NCBI GenBank assembly: GCA_021774795.1
Contig: JAJFIR010000048.1
Coordinates: 1-64,000, forward strand
Length of the DNA: 64,000 nucleotides
From: Emcibacteraceae bacterium
GTDB taxonomy: Bacteria; Pseudomonadota; Alphaproteobacteria; Sphingomonadales; Emcibacteraceae
Direction of reading: 5' to 3'
Shown: positions 1 through 11,917 of the stretch, piece by piece
Numbering within the stretch: position 1 is the first letter of the stretch
Layout: each line of letters starts with the position of its first letter
Notes under the pieces: model-generated
The model's database searches: none
The model's input: the letters and a program-made list of their open reading frames with translations, nothing else
Told to the model about the DNA's origin: nothing
Made by a program: the position numbers and the translations under genes

Positions 1-201
1 CAGGAAAATGATCTTGAACAGCACCACCGGATCAATCGCCGGTCGACCGTTGTCGGGGCAATATAAAGGCTCGACCTTCTCGCGGATAAACTCAAAGTCA
101 ATGAAACGATCGATCTTGCGAAGAAGATGATCCTTCGGCACAAGAGATTCCATCTGGACCATCTCGAATGCAAACTGTTTCTGGCCTATTTTCTTTAACA
201 T
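1..201 (-). CDS. Transposase, IS1182-like family, N-terminal part (continues beyond the window's left edge)
   Basis: Own translation of the minus strand from ATG at 201: MLKKIGQKQFAFEMVQMESLVPKDHLLRKIDRFIDFEFIREKVEPLYCPDNGRPAIDPVVLFKIIFL; resembles the IS1182/IS5-type transposase N-terminus. Not in the ORF track because it is open at the edge. Confidence 0.85.
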   Translation of the reverse strand, partial: MLKKIGQKQFAFEMVQMESLVPKDHLLRKIDRFIDFEFIREKVEPLYCPDNGRPAIDPVVLFKIIFL

Positions 202-252
202 GACCCATTGAATCAAAAAGTCCCGGCAAAAGCCAGGACTTTGTCAACAGTC
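202..252. mobile_element. Probable terminal region of the IS element, with a hairpin (AAAGTCC...GGACTTT)
   Basis: Inverted repeat AAAGTCC/GGACTTT followed by TGTCAACAGTCTGA, directly upstream of the transposase start; exact boundary not determined. Confidence 0.45.
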
Positions 253-255
253 TGA

Positions 256-283
256 AGCCCCTAAAATTAGGGGGCTTTTTTTA
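256..283 (+). terminator. Intrinsic terminator-like hairpin
   Basis: AAGCCCCTAAAATTAGGGGGCTTTTTTT: GC-rich stem followed by a T-run. Confidence 0.65.
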
Positions 284-302
284 TTGATATAGTTTTATTA
301 GA

Positions 303-1640
303 TTAAATTTCGTCAATCGCCTTTTTCATAGCGTTTAAAGCACCGTGAAGTTTGCGATGGGTTGTTGCAAGGTTCATACGCATATAACCAACACCAGCTG
401 CACCGTAATTTTCGCCCGGATTAACGTTAACACCAGCTTTTTCAATGAAAAATCTTTGCAGCAAATCGCCAACCCGTTGATCACCATTAGGGCCACCAAG
501 TTTCTCAGCAACAGCAGAACAATCGATAAAGGCAAGGTAGGTACCTTCATGAGTTTTATATTTCACATCGCTCATGTTTTCTGCGCAGAAATTCTCAAGG
601 AAGTGGCTGTTACCATCAATATAGGCCTGCATATCATCCATGTAAGTTCGACCATATTTATAAGCGGCATTGCAGGCAATCATACCGAGCGCATTTAGCG
701 AGCCACGTTGATGGCCACTCGCTTTAAGGTTATCGACCATTTCCTGATTATCGGAAAATAGATAGGCACAATGCTGTGCGGCCAGGTTAAAGGATTTGCT
801 GGTTGATTTTAATGTAAAGCTGTTTTGCGCATATTTTTCACCAAGTGTTGCATATGGTGTATATGTGGCATGTTTGTTGACGAAATCGCAATGAATTTCA
901 TCCGCCACGACCAGCACGCCTTTTTCAATACATAAATCACCCATCGCCCGCATTTCATCCGGTGTCCAACAATTTCCTGTCGGATTTTGCGGATTGCAGA
1001 ATAGGATCACTTTACAATTATGCTCATCAATTTGATTAGCCATTGTTTCAAGATCCATCGTCCAACGGCCATCGACAAGTTTCAGGGGATTTTCGACAGA
1101 TGAAAATTGCGCATTACGGATAACGCCAAAGAAACCAGAATAGCCTGGTGTTTGCACAATAACCGGCGCTCCTTCGGTATTGTGCAGCTTGAGAATGGAT
1201 AAACAACCGTCCAAAACACCGTGAGCATTTAATATGCTGCCTGGTTTTACCGTTTGGTCATAACGGTCTTTGTTCCACGCAATAATATTTTCATAGAAAT
1301 CTGCTGGCGGCGGTTGATACCCCCAGTTCTCATGGCCCATACGCTTCATCAAGGCTTCCGTGATATGCGGCAACGTTCTGAAATCCATATCCGCAACCCC
1401 CATAGGGAACGGAACATTATGCGGCCGGTTGTTGCGGCGAATGCCGTCCCATTTGCTATCACCTGATCCTATACGGTTAAATTCTTCATTTAAATCATAA
1501 GTCATGGACATTGAAACATGTCCCATGCCTTTTGCAGATGCCGTACCTGCTGAGATGCCGGTAATCGCCGTGCCTAATAGTGCGGTAGCACCAGCACCTT
1601 TCATAAAAAATCTGCGGTCCAGTTTATTTGAATTTGTCAT
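303..1640 (-). CDS. Tat-exported PLP-dependent aminotransferase / C-S lyase-like protein (MalY/PatB-like, fold type I)
   Basis: N-terminal DRRFFMKGAGATALLG twin-arginine signal; ADMDF, NPQNPTGNCW, VADEIHCDF and STSKSFNLA motifs. Confidence 0.85.
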   Translation of the reverse strand: MTNSNKLDRRFFMKGAGATALLGTAITGISAGTASAKGMGHVSMSMTYDLNEEFNRIGSGDSKWDGIRRNNRPHNVPFPMGVADMDFRTLPHITEALMKRMGHENWGYQPPPADFYENIIAWNKDRYDQTVKPGSILNAHGVLDGCLSILKLHNTEGAPVIVQTPGYSGFFGVIRNAQFSSVENPLKLVDGRWTMDLETMANQIDEHNCKVILFCNPQNPTGNCWTPDEMRAMGDLCIEKGVLVVADEIHCDFVNKHATYTPYATLGEKYAQNSFTLKSTSKSFNLAAQHCAYLFSDNQEMVDNLKASGHQRGSLNALGMIACNAAYKYGRTYMDDMQAYIDGNSHFLENFCAENMSDVKYKTHEGTYLAFIDCSAVAEKLGGPNGDQRVGDLLQRFFIEKAGVNVNPGENYGAAGVGYMRMNLATTHRKLHGALNAMKKAIDEI

Positions 1641-1784
1641 ATAAAGTTTCTCCCGATTATATGGTAATATTTAGAAATTATTTTCTAAAATGTAGGATAT
1701 ACCCTCATCTTAGTTTTATATTTATTTGAGTACCGCTAATGAGACTGCATCAATGCATTGTCACTGTCAACGTTAACGTAACAT

Positions 1785-1822
1785 AAAAAAGCAAGCTCTA
1801 ATCAATTGAAAAGAGCTCGCTT
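1785..1822 (-). terminator. Intrinsic terminator for the 1851..3254 gene
   Basis: Minus strand AAGCGAGCTCT...AGAGCTTGCTTTTTT: about 10-bp stem with one mismatch followed by a T-run, just downstream of the stop. Confidence 0.7.
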
Positions 1823-1850
1823 ATTGGAATGATATAAAATAACACTTATA

Positions 1851-3254
1851 TTATAATGCGTTAATTGCTTTTTCAATATTTCCGAGCGCGTGTGTAAGTG
1901 TTTTTCGGTTTGTTGCGAGGTTCATACGCATATAGCCCATACCCCCTTTACCGTAATTTTCGCCCGGATTAATATCAATTCTGGCATTATCCATGAACCA
2001 CTCTTTAAGATAATCGCCAGTGCCATATTTTTTAATACTTGTTACACCAAAAAAATCCGTTGCAGTCACATTATTTTCAACGTTATATGCTGTAAGCTCG
2101 ATTGCTTTATTTTTAGCATCGAGCTTTTCGCTAAGTGCGCTAACATCGAGCCAGGCGAGATACGTGCCTTGGTGAACTTTATATTTGATCAGTGGAATAT
2201 TATCGGCGCAATATTTTTCGACATACCGGGCATTTTCGGTAAGATAAGCATTTTGCTCATCAATATAAGCGTCACCATGTTTAAGTGCTTCATTTGAAGC
2301 AATCATACCCATAATATTAAGAAGCAAACGTTGGTGTCCACCTTTAAGTACCTTGTCGATATAAGCGCGATTATGAGAGAACATATAACCCGTGCGATGC
2401 GCAGCAAGGTTAAATGATTTGCTTGTTGACTTTAGCGTAATGCTATTTTGTGCATATTCTTCGCCGATGGAAGCGTATGGTACATATGTTTGGCCTTCCA
2501 TCACGAAATCACAATGGATCTCATCGGCGATCACCAACACGTCATTCTTATTACAGATATCTCCCATTTTTCGAAGCTCATCGGCAGTCCAGCAGTTGCC
2601 GGTGGGGTTTTGCGGATTACAAAGGATGTATTGCTTGATACCACCGGCTGCCTGGGCTTCAAAATCATCCCAATCAACTTCATATTTTCCGTTGACCATC
2701 TTCATTTCGCTCATGGCTTCATGCATATTCGCGTGGTGAATTGTGGTGAAGAAACTTGAATAGTTTGGCGTCGTGAGCAAGACATTATCGCCCGCTTCGC
2801 CAAAAGCGTTTAATATACTTAATACACCATCAAGAACTCCAACACAGTTAAGAATATTGCCTTTTGGAACATCAGCACCGTAACGACGTTTATTCCAGTC
2901 AACAATATTTCCAGGGTAATCAAGCGGTGGGATTTCATAACCCCAGTTCTCTATCTCTAAGCGTTTTTTAAGAGCGTCCGTCACCTGTGGCAGGGTTTTA
3001 AAGTCCATATCGGCAATTCCCATGCCGACATCCAACGTTTTGCCGGGATTAAACATTTTGATCAAATCAAACTTGATGCTGTTCGTGCCAACGCGGTTAT
3101 ACCCTTCATCGAAATTAATTGTTGTAGACATAGATATGCTTTGCCCCATTCCTTTGGCCATTGCCGGAACGGTACCTAGCGCGCTTCCAAATAGTGCTGC
3201 TGCGCCTGCCGTCTTCATAAAAAACCGGCGATCGAGTTTAGTTTTATCATTCAT
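1851..3254 (-). CDS. Tat-exported PLP-dependent aminotransferase / C-S lyase-like protein, paralogue of 303..1640
   Basis: DRRFFMKTAGAAALFG Tat motif; same core motifs (NPQNPTGNCW, STSKSFNLAAHRTGY); extra internal segment of roughly 20 aa near the C-terminus. Confidence 0.85.
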   Translation of the reverse strand: MNDKTKLDRRFFMKTAGAAALFGSALGTVPAMAKGMGQSISMSTTINFDEGYNRVGTNSIKFDLIKMFNPGKTLDVGMGIADMDFKTLPQVTDALKKRLEIENWGYEIPPLDYPGNIVDWNKRRYGADVPKGNILNCVGVLDGVLSILNAFGEAGDNVLLTTPNYSSFFTTIHHANMHEAMSEMKMVNGKYEVDWDDFEAQAAGGIKQYILCNPQNPTGNCWTADELRKMGDICNKNDVLVIADEIHCDFVMEGQTYVPYASIGEEYAQNSITLKSTSKSFNLAAHRTGYMFSHNRAYIDKVLKGGHQRLLLNIMGMIASNEALKHGDAYIDEQNAYLTENARYVEKYCADNIPLIKYKVHQGTYLAWLDVSALSEKLDAKNKAIELTAYNVENNVTATDFFGVTSIKKYGTGDYLKEWFMDNARIDINPGENYGKGGMGYMRMNLATNRKTLTHALGNIEKAINAL

Positions 3255-3432
3255 GTAAAAATTTCCCTTTTATTATTTCCCAAGCTTGAAGTAGCACTAT
3301 TATATTTCCAGTGTCAACTTCACTAATTTTGGACAATAATGAAATTATAGAAAGTTTTTTCTAGGAAGCTTAGCGCAGCGGTACTATATAATTGATAGGT
3401 ATATTTTAATTCATTATCAGGTAATTTTCAGA

Positions 3433-4614
3433 ATGCATAACACTACCAAAAATAATAATTCGTCTGAAAAAAGACCACAAAGTCAAAAAAATGAAAAGTC
3501 TTCACGTCGAAGAAACCCGGGCAAACATAAGGCAAACAATAAGAAAAAGAACCATGTTTATGGCGTAATCGATTTAGGGACTAATAATTGTCGGTTATTA
3601 GTTGCGGTTCCAAATCAGAATGGTTTTAAAGTAATTGATTCCTTTTCACGCATCGTTCGACTTGGTGAAGGGTTCAGCGAAAGCAAGACAATAAGTAAGT
3701 CAGCAACTGACCGTACGATATCGGCATTAAAAGTTTGTGTTGATAAAATGAACAGGCGGGGCGTTACCCGTATGTGGAATGTGGCAACTCAAGCATGCCG
3801 TGAAGCAAAAAATGGTGACGAATTTGTCAAAGCCGTTCACGAACATGTGGAAATAGAACTTAATATTATTGACCCTCAGGAAGAGGCACGCCTGGCGGTT
3901 TTGGGTTGTAAAGCACTGCTCGATACAAAATATAACCGTAGCGTAGTGTTTGATATCGGTGGCGGTAGTACTGAAATTATATGGATCGAATTTAATAAAA
4001 ACAGAAATCCGGAAATTATTGACTGGATTTCCATTCCTTTAGGTGTTGTCAATTTATCGGAAGAATATGGTACAAAAGAAGTTCTTCCTGATGAACATTA
4101 CCGTGAAATGAAAGATAGAATTAAAGAACATATTTTGCCGTTTGAAGAACAGCATAATATAGCCGATCACATTGGCGATAATAATGTTCAACTTATGGGC
4201 ACATCGGGAACCGTAACCACGCTTACAAGCATGCATTTGAATCAGACCGTTTATGATCGCTCAAAAGTTGATGGCTCATGGATTAAATCTGATGACTTAC
4301 TTAATATTTGCAATGAGTTATCAAAACTAAATTATGAAGAGCGTCTGGCCCTTAATAATATAGGCAATGATAGAGCTGAGCTAGTCGTGGCCGGTTGTGC
4401 AATTTTGGATGCGATTATTGAAGTATGGCCGATCGGTGATGTGCGGGTGGCTGATCGTGGTATTCGAGAAGGCATGTTGCATCATTTGATGGATCAGCAA
4501 CGAAAATTAAATAATACCAACCGCCGTAAAAGAAGTCGTAAACGGTATTATTTAAATCGTAAGAAAAAGAACAAAGACCAATCCGCCATGTCAAATAAGG
4601 GTGGTGATGATTAA
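3433..4614 (+). CDS. Ppx/GppA family phosphatase with basic N- and C-terminal extensions
   Basis: VIDLGTNNCRLLVA, VFDIGGGSTEI, LMGTSGTVTTL motifs of the Ppx/GppA actin-like fold. Confidence 0.88.
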   Translation: MHNTTKNNNSSEKRPQSQKNEKSSRRRNPGKHKANNKKKNHVYGVIDLGTNNCRLLVAVPNQNGFKVIDSFSRIVRLGEGFSESKTISKSATDRTISALKVCVDKMNRRGVTRMWNVATQACREAKNGDEFVKAVHEHVEIELNIIDPQEEARLAVLGCKALLDTKYNRSVVFDIGGGSTEIIWIEFNKNRNPEIIDWISIPLGVVNLSEEYGTKEVLPDEHYREMKDRIKEHILPFEEQHNIADHIGDNNVQLMGTSGTVTTLTSMHLNQTVYDRSKVDGSWIKSDDLLNICNELSKLNYEERLALNNIGNDRAELVVAGCAILDAIIEVWPIGDVRVADRGIREGMLHHLMDQQRKLNNTNRRKRSRKRYYLNRKKKNKDQSAMSNKGGDD

Positions 4615-5316
4615 AAAACCAAAATTAAGCAAAACCGGGAAAGAAAGACGTTCTGATCCGCGCGGTATTGTTCGTGGGGAAAAAACACGTGTTAAAACGG
4701 CGCGATACAGAAAATCGTCGTCAACCAGATGGCTCCAACGTCAACTCAACGACCCGTACGTTGCGGCTTCAAAGCGTGATGGTTATCGAAGTCGGGCAGC
4801 CTATAAAATAATTGAATTAGATGAAAAGTTTTCCTTTCTACATGGTGTTAAGTCCGTAGTTGATTTGGGTGCCGCTCCTGGTGGCTGGACACAAGTCGCA
4901 GCAAAGCAGTGCGCTGGAAATGTAAGTATTATTGGCATAGACCTTTTGGAAGTGGCACCAGTGGCGGGCGCAAAAATGCTTAAGATGGATTTTACAGCTA
5001 GTGAAGCGGAACAAGCTTTGCTCGATTTGATAGATGGTCCGGTTGATTTGGTAATGAGCGATATGGCTGCCGCAACAACCGGGCATCAAAATACCGATTA
5101 TATTCGTACGTTGGGTTTGGTTGAACTCGCGTTTGACTTTGTCAAAAAGGTGCTAGGTGAAAATGGTACGTTTGTCACCAAAGTATTTGCGGGCGGAACC
5201 GATAACACTTTACTTAAGGGCCTAAGGGCCCATTTTAAAACGGTGCGACATTATAAACCACCAGCCAGCCGATCAGAATCCAAAGAAACATACATGGTGG
5301 CTCAGGGATTCAAGCG

Positions 5317-5326
<10 letters not shown>
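4601..5326 (+). CDS. rlmE: 23S rRNA 2'-O-methyltransferase RlmE (FtsJ/RrmJ)
   Basis: YRSRAAYKIIELDEKF, VVDLGAAPGGWTQVA, DLVMSDMAAATTGH, KVFAGG motifs; overlaps the upstream gene by 14 nt. Confidence 0.93.
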
Positions 5327-6885
<1,559 letters not shown>

Positions 6886-6894
6886 GAATGGCGT

Positions 6895-8142
6895 ATGTTA
6901 CCCACCGCAAGAATTGAAGCTGTAATTGACCTTACGGCGCAGGTTGCTATTTCCGTAAACGAAAATGGCCCTGCTGCGGATGTATTGGTGCGAAAATATT
7001 TTGCCGCCCGAAGATACGCCGGATCCAAGGATCGCCGGTATGTCACCGAAACGCTTTACAATATCATTCGCCGCTGGGGTTTTTTGTCGGATATTACCAA
7101 TACGGAACCGCGCCGAATGGTTATGGCTCAGCTGCAACTTTCCGGTGAAGACGCATCATCATATTTTACCGGTGAAATTCATGCACCGGATATATTAATT
7201 GACGACGAAAAAAGTTTTTTAGAAACACTAAAACCCGAGCAGGAAGAACATCACAGACTGAATTACCCACTATGGATGCAAGCCGAACTAAAAGATCGAT
7301 TTGGAGACAAGTTTATACAGGAACTGACCGCGCTCAATGAAAGGGCGCCACTTACACTTCGCATTGCCCGAAATTCTGAAAAAGTTCTAGCGTTCTTGGT
7401 TGATAAAGAAATTGTTTATCGTCGCGGCGTTCACGCGAACAGCGCAATAATTCTTGAGGAACAAATCCAAATTCGTGATTGGCCCATATATCGACAAGGT
7501 TTAGTGGAAATTCAGGATGAAGCGGCGCAATTGGCAGTTAAATTTGTCGAATTAAAGCCGGGACATCAAGTTATGGACTTATGTGCGGGGGCCGGTGGAA
7601 AAGCTTTGGCCGCAGCAAGTTACATGAAAAATAAAGGCCAGATTTATGCTTTTGATATTGTTGAAAGTCGCTTGAAAGAGCTTAAAGTTAGGGCTAAACG
7701 ATCTAAAAATCACATTTTCCAGTCCCATGTTTTAACGGCGAAAAACCGATCAAGAATAATGGATGAATTTAAGGGAAAAATGGATCGTGTAATCCTTGAT
7801 GTGCCGTGCACCGGCACTGGAACCTGGCGGCGCAATCCCGAAGCACGTTGGCGCATCACATCGGAAAGCGTGAAAAATTATAATAAAATTCAAAAAGAAC
7901 TGTTGGACGAAGCTTGGCCGATGATAAAGATCGGCGGCAGAATAGGTTACATGACATGCTCAATATTAAAATCGGAAAATGAAGATCAGATTGAACACTT
8001 CATAGCGCATAACGCTAACGCAAAGCTCATACCGATCCGCAAACAGGGCATCGAAACAATGGAAAGAACACTTCAGTTAAGCCCGTTTAGCAGGCAAACT
8101 GACGGATTTTTTGTAGCGATAATAGAGAAACAAGGTATATAG
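6895..8142 (+). CDS. RsmB/NOP family RNA (cytosine-5-)methyltransferase
   Basis: VMDLCAGAGGKALA, LDVPCTGTGTWRRNPEARW, YMTCSILKSENEDQIE motifs. Confidence 0.9.
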   Translation: MLPTARIEAVIDLTAQVAISVNENGPAADVLVRKYFAARRYAGSKDRRYVTETLYNIIRRWGFLSDITNTEPRRMVMAQLQLSGEDASSYFTGEIHAPDILIDDEKSFLETLKPEQEEHHRLNYPLWMQAELKDRFGDKFIQELTALNERAPLTLRIARNSEKVLAFLVDKEIVYRRGVHANSAIILEEQIQIRDWPIYRQGLVEIQDEAAQLAVKFVELKPGHQVMDLCAGAGGKALAAASYMKNKGQIYAFDIVESRLKELKVRAKRSKNHIFQSHVLTAKNRSRIMDEFKGKMDRVILDVPCTGTGTWRRNPEARWRITSESVKNYNKIQKELLDEAWPMIKIGGRIGYMTCSILKSENEDQIEHFIAHNANAKLIPIRKQGIETMERTLQLSPFSRQTDGFFVAIIEKQGI

Positions 8143-8186
8143 AAACCATATTTAGCAACATATTAAGATAGAATTGAATAAGCACC

Positions 8187-9734
8187 ATGACTGACCGTAT
8201 TTTAATTATTGATTTTGGCTCCCAGGTTACCCAGTTGATTGCACGACGTGTGCGCGAAAGCGGCGTATATTCCGAAATTATACCCTTCAATAAAGCTTCA
8301 GAAATATTGGAAGAATTTAATCCAAAAGGAATTATATTATCGGGTGGTCCCAACTCTGTTTATGATATGGATACACCGCGCGCGCCAGGTGCCGTTTTCA
8401 CGATGGGCGTACCCGTGCTAGGAATCTGTTACGGCGAACAAACGATGTGTGAACAAATGGGAGGCCGGGTGGAAACGTCCGATGAACGCGAATTTGGCCG
8501 CGCTTATATTGATATTCAGGATGAAAGTCCATTATTTGAAGGCTTCTGGGATAAAGGAACTAAACAACAAGTCTGGATGAGCCATGGTGATAAAATTGAC
8601 TCTATTCCGGAAGGATTTAAGGTTATCGCCGCAAGCGGAAACGCACCATATGCCGCCATTGCCAACGAAGAAAAACAATTTTACGGTGTGCAGTTTCATC
8701 CGGAAGTGGTTCATACCCTGGACGGCGCGAAATTATTATCCAACTTTGTGCAAAACATCGTTGGTTGTAGTGGTGATTGGACAATGGCTTCGTTTAAAGA
8801 AACCGCCATTGAATCCATAAGAAAACAGGTTGGCGCGGGTAAAGTCATTTGCGGCTTATCAGGGGGCGTCGATAGTTCCGTCGTTGCCGTATTATTGCAC
8901 GAAGCCATTGGTGATCAGCTAACCTGTGTTTTTGTTGATCATGGACTAATGCGGGCTAATGAAGCAAACGAAGTGGTTAAACTGTTCCGTGAACATTATC
9001 ATATTAATCTTATCCACAATGATGCGGCTGATTTATTTCTTGGCGAGCTATCCGGTGTTGATGATCCGGAAAAGAAACGCAAAATCATCGGTAGCCTTTT
9101 TATTGATGTGTTTGACGCAGAAGCCAAAAAAATTGGCGGGGCTGACTTTTTGGCGCAAGGCACATTGTATCCCGATGTAATTGAAAGTGTTTCTTTTACA
9201 GGAGGGCCTAGTGTTACCATCAAATCTCATCACAATGTCGGTGGTTTGCCAGACAGAATGAATATGGATTTGGTCGAACCACTTCGTGAGCTTTTTAAGG
9301 ACGAAGTGAGGGCACTTGGTCGTGAGCTTGGATTACCCGCCGCATTTATTGAAAGGCATCCATTCCCGGGCCCTGGGTTGGCGATCCGTATTCCCGGTGC
9401 AGTAACCAGGGAAAAATGCGATATTCTTCGAAAAGCCGATGTTATTTATCTTGATGAAATTAAAAAAGCAGGGCTTTATAATGAAATATGGCAAGCATTT
9501 ACGGTGTTGCTTCCGGTTAAAACTGTTGGTGTTATGGGGGATGCGCGCACGTACGAATATGTTTGTGGCCTTCGTGCTGTTACTTCAACAGACGGTATGA
9601 CCGCTGATTATTATCCTTACGAACATGATTTTTTGGGTCGTGTTTCGACACGAATAATAAATGAGGTTCGTGGTATCAACCGTGTTGTATATGATATCAC
9701 GTCAAAACCTCCCGGCACGATAGAGTGGGAATAA
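8187..9734 (+). CDS. guaA: GMP synthase (glutamine-hydrolysing)
   Basis: [27 protein letters not shown] class I GATase, [11 protein letters not shown]-loop, C-terminal KPPGTIEWE. Confidence 0.97.
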   Translation: MTDRILIIDFGSQVTQLIARRVRESGVYSEIIPFNKASEILEEFNPKGIILSGGPNSVYDMDTPRAPGAVFTMGVPVLGICYGEQTMCEQMGGRVETSDEREFGRAYIDIQDESPLFEGFWDKGTKQQVWMSHGDKIDSIPEGFKVIAASGNAPYAAIANEEKQFYGVQFHPEVVHTLDGAKLLSNFVQNIVGCSGDWTMASFKETAIESIRKQVGAGKVICGLSGGVDSSVVAVLLHEAIGDQLTCVFVDHGLMRANEANEVVKLFREHYHINLIHNDAADLFLGELSGVDDPEKKRKIIGSLFIDVFDAEAKKIGGADFLAQGTLYPDVIESVSFTGGPSVTIKSHHNVGGLPDRMNMDLVEPLRELFKDEVRALGRELGLPAAFIERHPFPGPGLAIRIPGAVTREKCDILRKADVIYLDEIKKAGLYNEIWQAFTVLLPVKTVGVMGDARTYEYVCGLRAVTSTDGMTADYYPYEHDFLGRVSTRIINEVRGINRVVYDITSKPPGTIEWE

Positions 9735-9817
9735 GCCATAAAAACGCCATCTTATTTGTTTTTATAGGCAATGCTTGATTGCCTTATGGGATAAGGTCGG
9801 CTATTTTGTCGCCTATA
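9735..9817 (+). other. Structured intergenic region with several competing hairpins (guaA 3' region)
   Basis: GCCATAAAAAC/GTTTTTAT(A)GGC; GGCAAT-GCTTG-ATTGCC; CCTTAT-GGG-ATAAGG; TATAGGC/GCCTATA. Confidence 0.4.
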
Positions 9818-9854
9818 TTGAGCTTTTAGATAATAGATTAAACAGGAGACCTTA

Positions 9855-10490
9855 GTGTCAGATTCGTTTATCCGCGAAGTAGATGAAGATATTCGCCAAA
9901 AACAATTACAGGATTTATGGAAAAGGTTCGGCAAATTTATAATTGGTATTGCTGTGGGCATTGTTGTCATCGTTGCCGGGCGCGCCATTTATACCAATGT
10001 TGTTGAAAGCAAATACAGCGAGCAAGCTGCAAACTTTTCGAGTGCGTTGAAACAGGAAGCAGCGGCGATTTCATCTGCGTTGGATCCCGTGATTTCGAGT
10101 GATGTTGATGGCTACAAGATTGTCGCAACTTTTAAAAAAGCTGAACTTGCTGTTACGGACGGTAATAATGCTGAAGCAGTGAAAATCCTCGATCAGTTTA
10201 TTCAGACTGCGGGTGTGGCACAAATATACAAAGATATGGCGAGCATACAGGCTTCGATGCTGGAACTTGATACAGCAACGACCGATCAATTGAGAGCACG
10301 GTTGGCACTGACGTTAAACAGTGGTAATGGATTTCAATATCTTGCGGAAGAACTTATTGCGCTGTCGGAATTAAAGGGCGGAGACGTGGACGCTGCGAAA
10401 GAACGATTTTTAGCACTTACCGAAAATTTAGAAGTTCCAAATGGTGTTAAAACACGTGCCGAGCAGTATCTTAGTGTTATTGACGAATAA
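9855..10490 (+). CDS. YfgM-like tetratricopeptide-type membrane-anchored protein
   Basis: MSDSFIREVDEDIRQKQLQDLWKRFGKFIIGIAVGIVVIVAGR; GTG start; immediately upstream of bamB and der as in many proteobacteria. Confidence 0.85.
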   Translation: MSDSFIREVDEDIRQKQLQDLWKRFGKFIIGIAVGIVVIVAGRAIYTNVVESKYSEQAANFSSALKQEAAAISSALDPVISSDVDGYKIVATFKKAELAVTDGNNAEAVKILDQFIQTAGVAQIYKDMASIQASMLELDTATTDQLRARLALTLNSGNGFQYLAEELIALSELKGGDVDAAKERFLALTENLEVPNGVKTRAEQYLSVIDE

Positions 10491-10517
10491 GTGAACGGTT
10501 AAAATAAAGGAATTTAT

Positions 10518-11876
10518 ATGACCATCGTCTATCAGAAATTAAACGAAAAATTTAAGTTTATCTTCACCATTGCCGGGCTTCTTACAATATGTGCGCTCTT
10601 GTCGTCATGTGGTACGACTTCCACAGCTAACTCGAGAGATACCATCGAAGGTGACAGAATACCCGTGCTTACATTCGAGCAAGCTCTTGAAGCTGATCCG
10701 CAACTTGCGAGCCTGCAAATCACTTTGCCAAAACCCTATGTCAACGAAAATTGGGCGCAGGCTGGCGGGAATAGGCAGCATATCATGCAGCATCTTGAAG
10801 TGGCTGATAACCCTCAACGAATTTGGAGTTATGATATCGGTTCAGGATCCGATGGTCGTCGTTCTATCGTATCTCAGCCCGTGGTAAAAGACGGCGTATT
10901 ATATGCAATGGATGCAAATGCCAAAATTTCAGCGATTAATGCTGATACGGGAAGAAGGCTTTGGGATCGGACCATGACAATGGAAAATGAGACCGATAAG
11001 TTAGCATATGGTGGTGGTGTGGCCGTCGGCGATGACGTCCTTTATTTTACTACCGGTTACGGACATTTTGGTGCGCTTAATATTGTTGACGGTAGTGATA
11101 TCTGGATAGAAGATATTGGCTTGCCGATGAGGGGGGCACCGACCTACGCGGATGGCCGTGTATTTGGTTTATCTCACGATAATCAAGTCTATGCGATGAA
11201 TGCTGCGGATGGTGAAATACTGTGGAGCGAAGTTGGAATCGCGGAAAATGCAGGTCTCGCTGGTGCCGCCAGTCCGGCTGTTATTGGTAATACGTTGATC
11301 GTAAGTTATTCTTCAGGAGAGGTTTACGCGATGCGCGTTGAAAATGCGCGTGTATTATGGACCGATACGCTAAACCGTCAGGGGCGTTTAACGGCCATGG
11401 CGACATTGCGCGATATTGATGGCCATCCCGTCGTTTATGATGGAAACGTATATTTGATAAGTCACAGCGGCAGAATGGCCGCTGTTAATTTACGGACAGG
11501 TATTCGAGTATGGGAACAAAATATTGGTTCCGGATATATGCCGTGGGTTATTGGTGATTACATCTATATCGTAACGCCAGATTCAGAAGTTCTTTGTATA
11601 ACCAGACGCGATGGTCGCATAAGGTGGATCACACAGCTTGAACGTTTTCAGGACCCGGAAATCAGGAAAGAACCTGTCCATTGGCGTGGTCCCGTGGTTG
11701 CGGGAGACAGAGTTATCGTCACATCATCCCATGGGTATGCAGTTTCACTTTCCCCTTATACTGGAGAGGTTACAGGCGGATTGGATTTGCCAGGTGATAC
11801 AGATTTGGCGCCAATCGTCTCGAACGGAACAATTTATTTCATTTTAAGAAACGGTGAAATTATTGCCATGCGCTAA
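10518..11876 (+). CDS. bamB: Outer membrane assembly lipoprotein BamB (PQQ-like beta-propeller)
   Basis: Lipobox LLSSCGT; repeated AINADTGRRLWDR / AMNAADGEILW / AVNLRTGIRVWEQN blades. Confidence 0.9.
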   Translation: MTIVYQKLNEKFKFIFTIAGLLTICALLSSCGTTSTANSRDTIEGDRIPVLTFEQALEADPQLASLQITLPKPYVNENWAQAGGNRQHIMQHLEVADNPQRIWSYDIGSGSDGRRSIVSQPVVKDGVLYAMDANAKISAINADTGRRLWDRTMTMENETDKLAYGGGVAVGDDVLYFTTGYGHFGALNIVDGSDIWIEDIGLPMRGAPTYADGRVFGLSHDNQVYAMNAADGEILWSEVGIAENAGLAGAASPAVIGNTLIVSYSSGEVYAMRVENARVLWTDTLNRQGRLTAMATLRDIDGHPVVYDGNVYLISHSGRMAAVNLRTGIRVWEQNIGSGYMPWVIGDYIYIVTPDSEVLCITRRDGRIRWITQLERFQDPEIRKEPVHWRGPVVAGDRVIVTSSHGYAVSLSPYTGEVTGGLDLPGDTDLAPIVSNGTIYFILRNGEIIAMR

Positions 11877-11917
11877 GCATTCAGCAGTATTATTATAAAT
11901 AATCGAATTGAAATAAA

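Noticed and set aside
345-698. Plus-strand ORFs antisense to the aminotransferase genes (345..698, 1254..1466, 1890..2297, 2392..2739 and similar)
   Set aside because: They mirror the strongly supported minus-strand coding genes, have no recognisable motifs and look like shadow ORFs.
1741-1785. AACGTTAACGT / TGCAT-CA-ATGCA palindromic patches upstream of the first aminotransferase gene as operators
   Set aside because: Short, low-information palindromes with no second copy; insufficient support.
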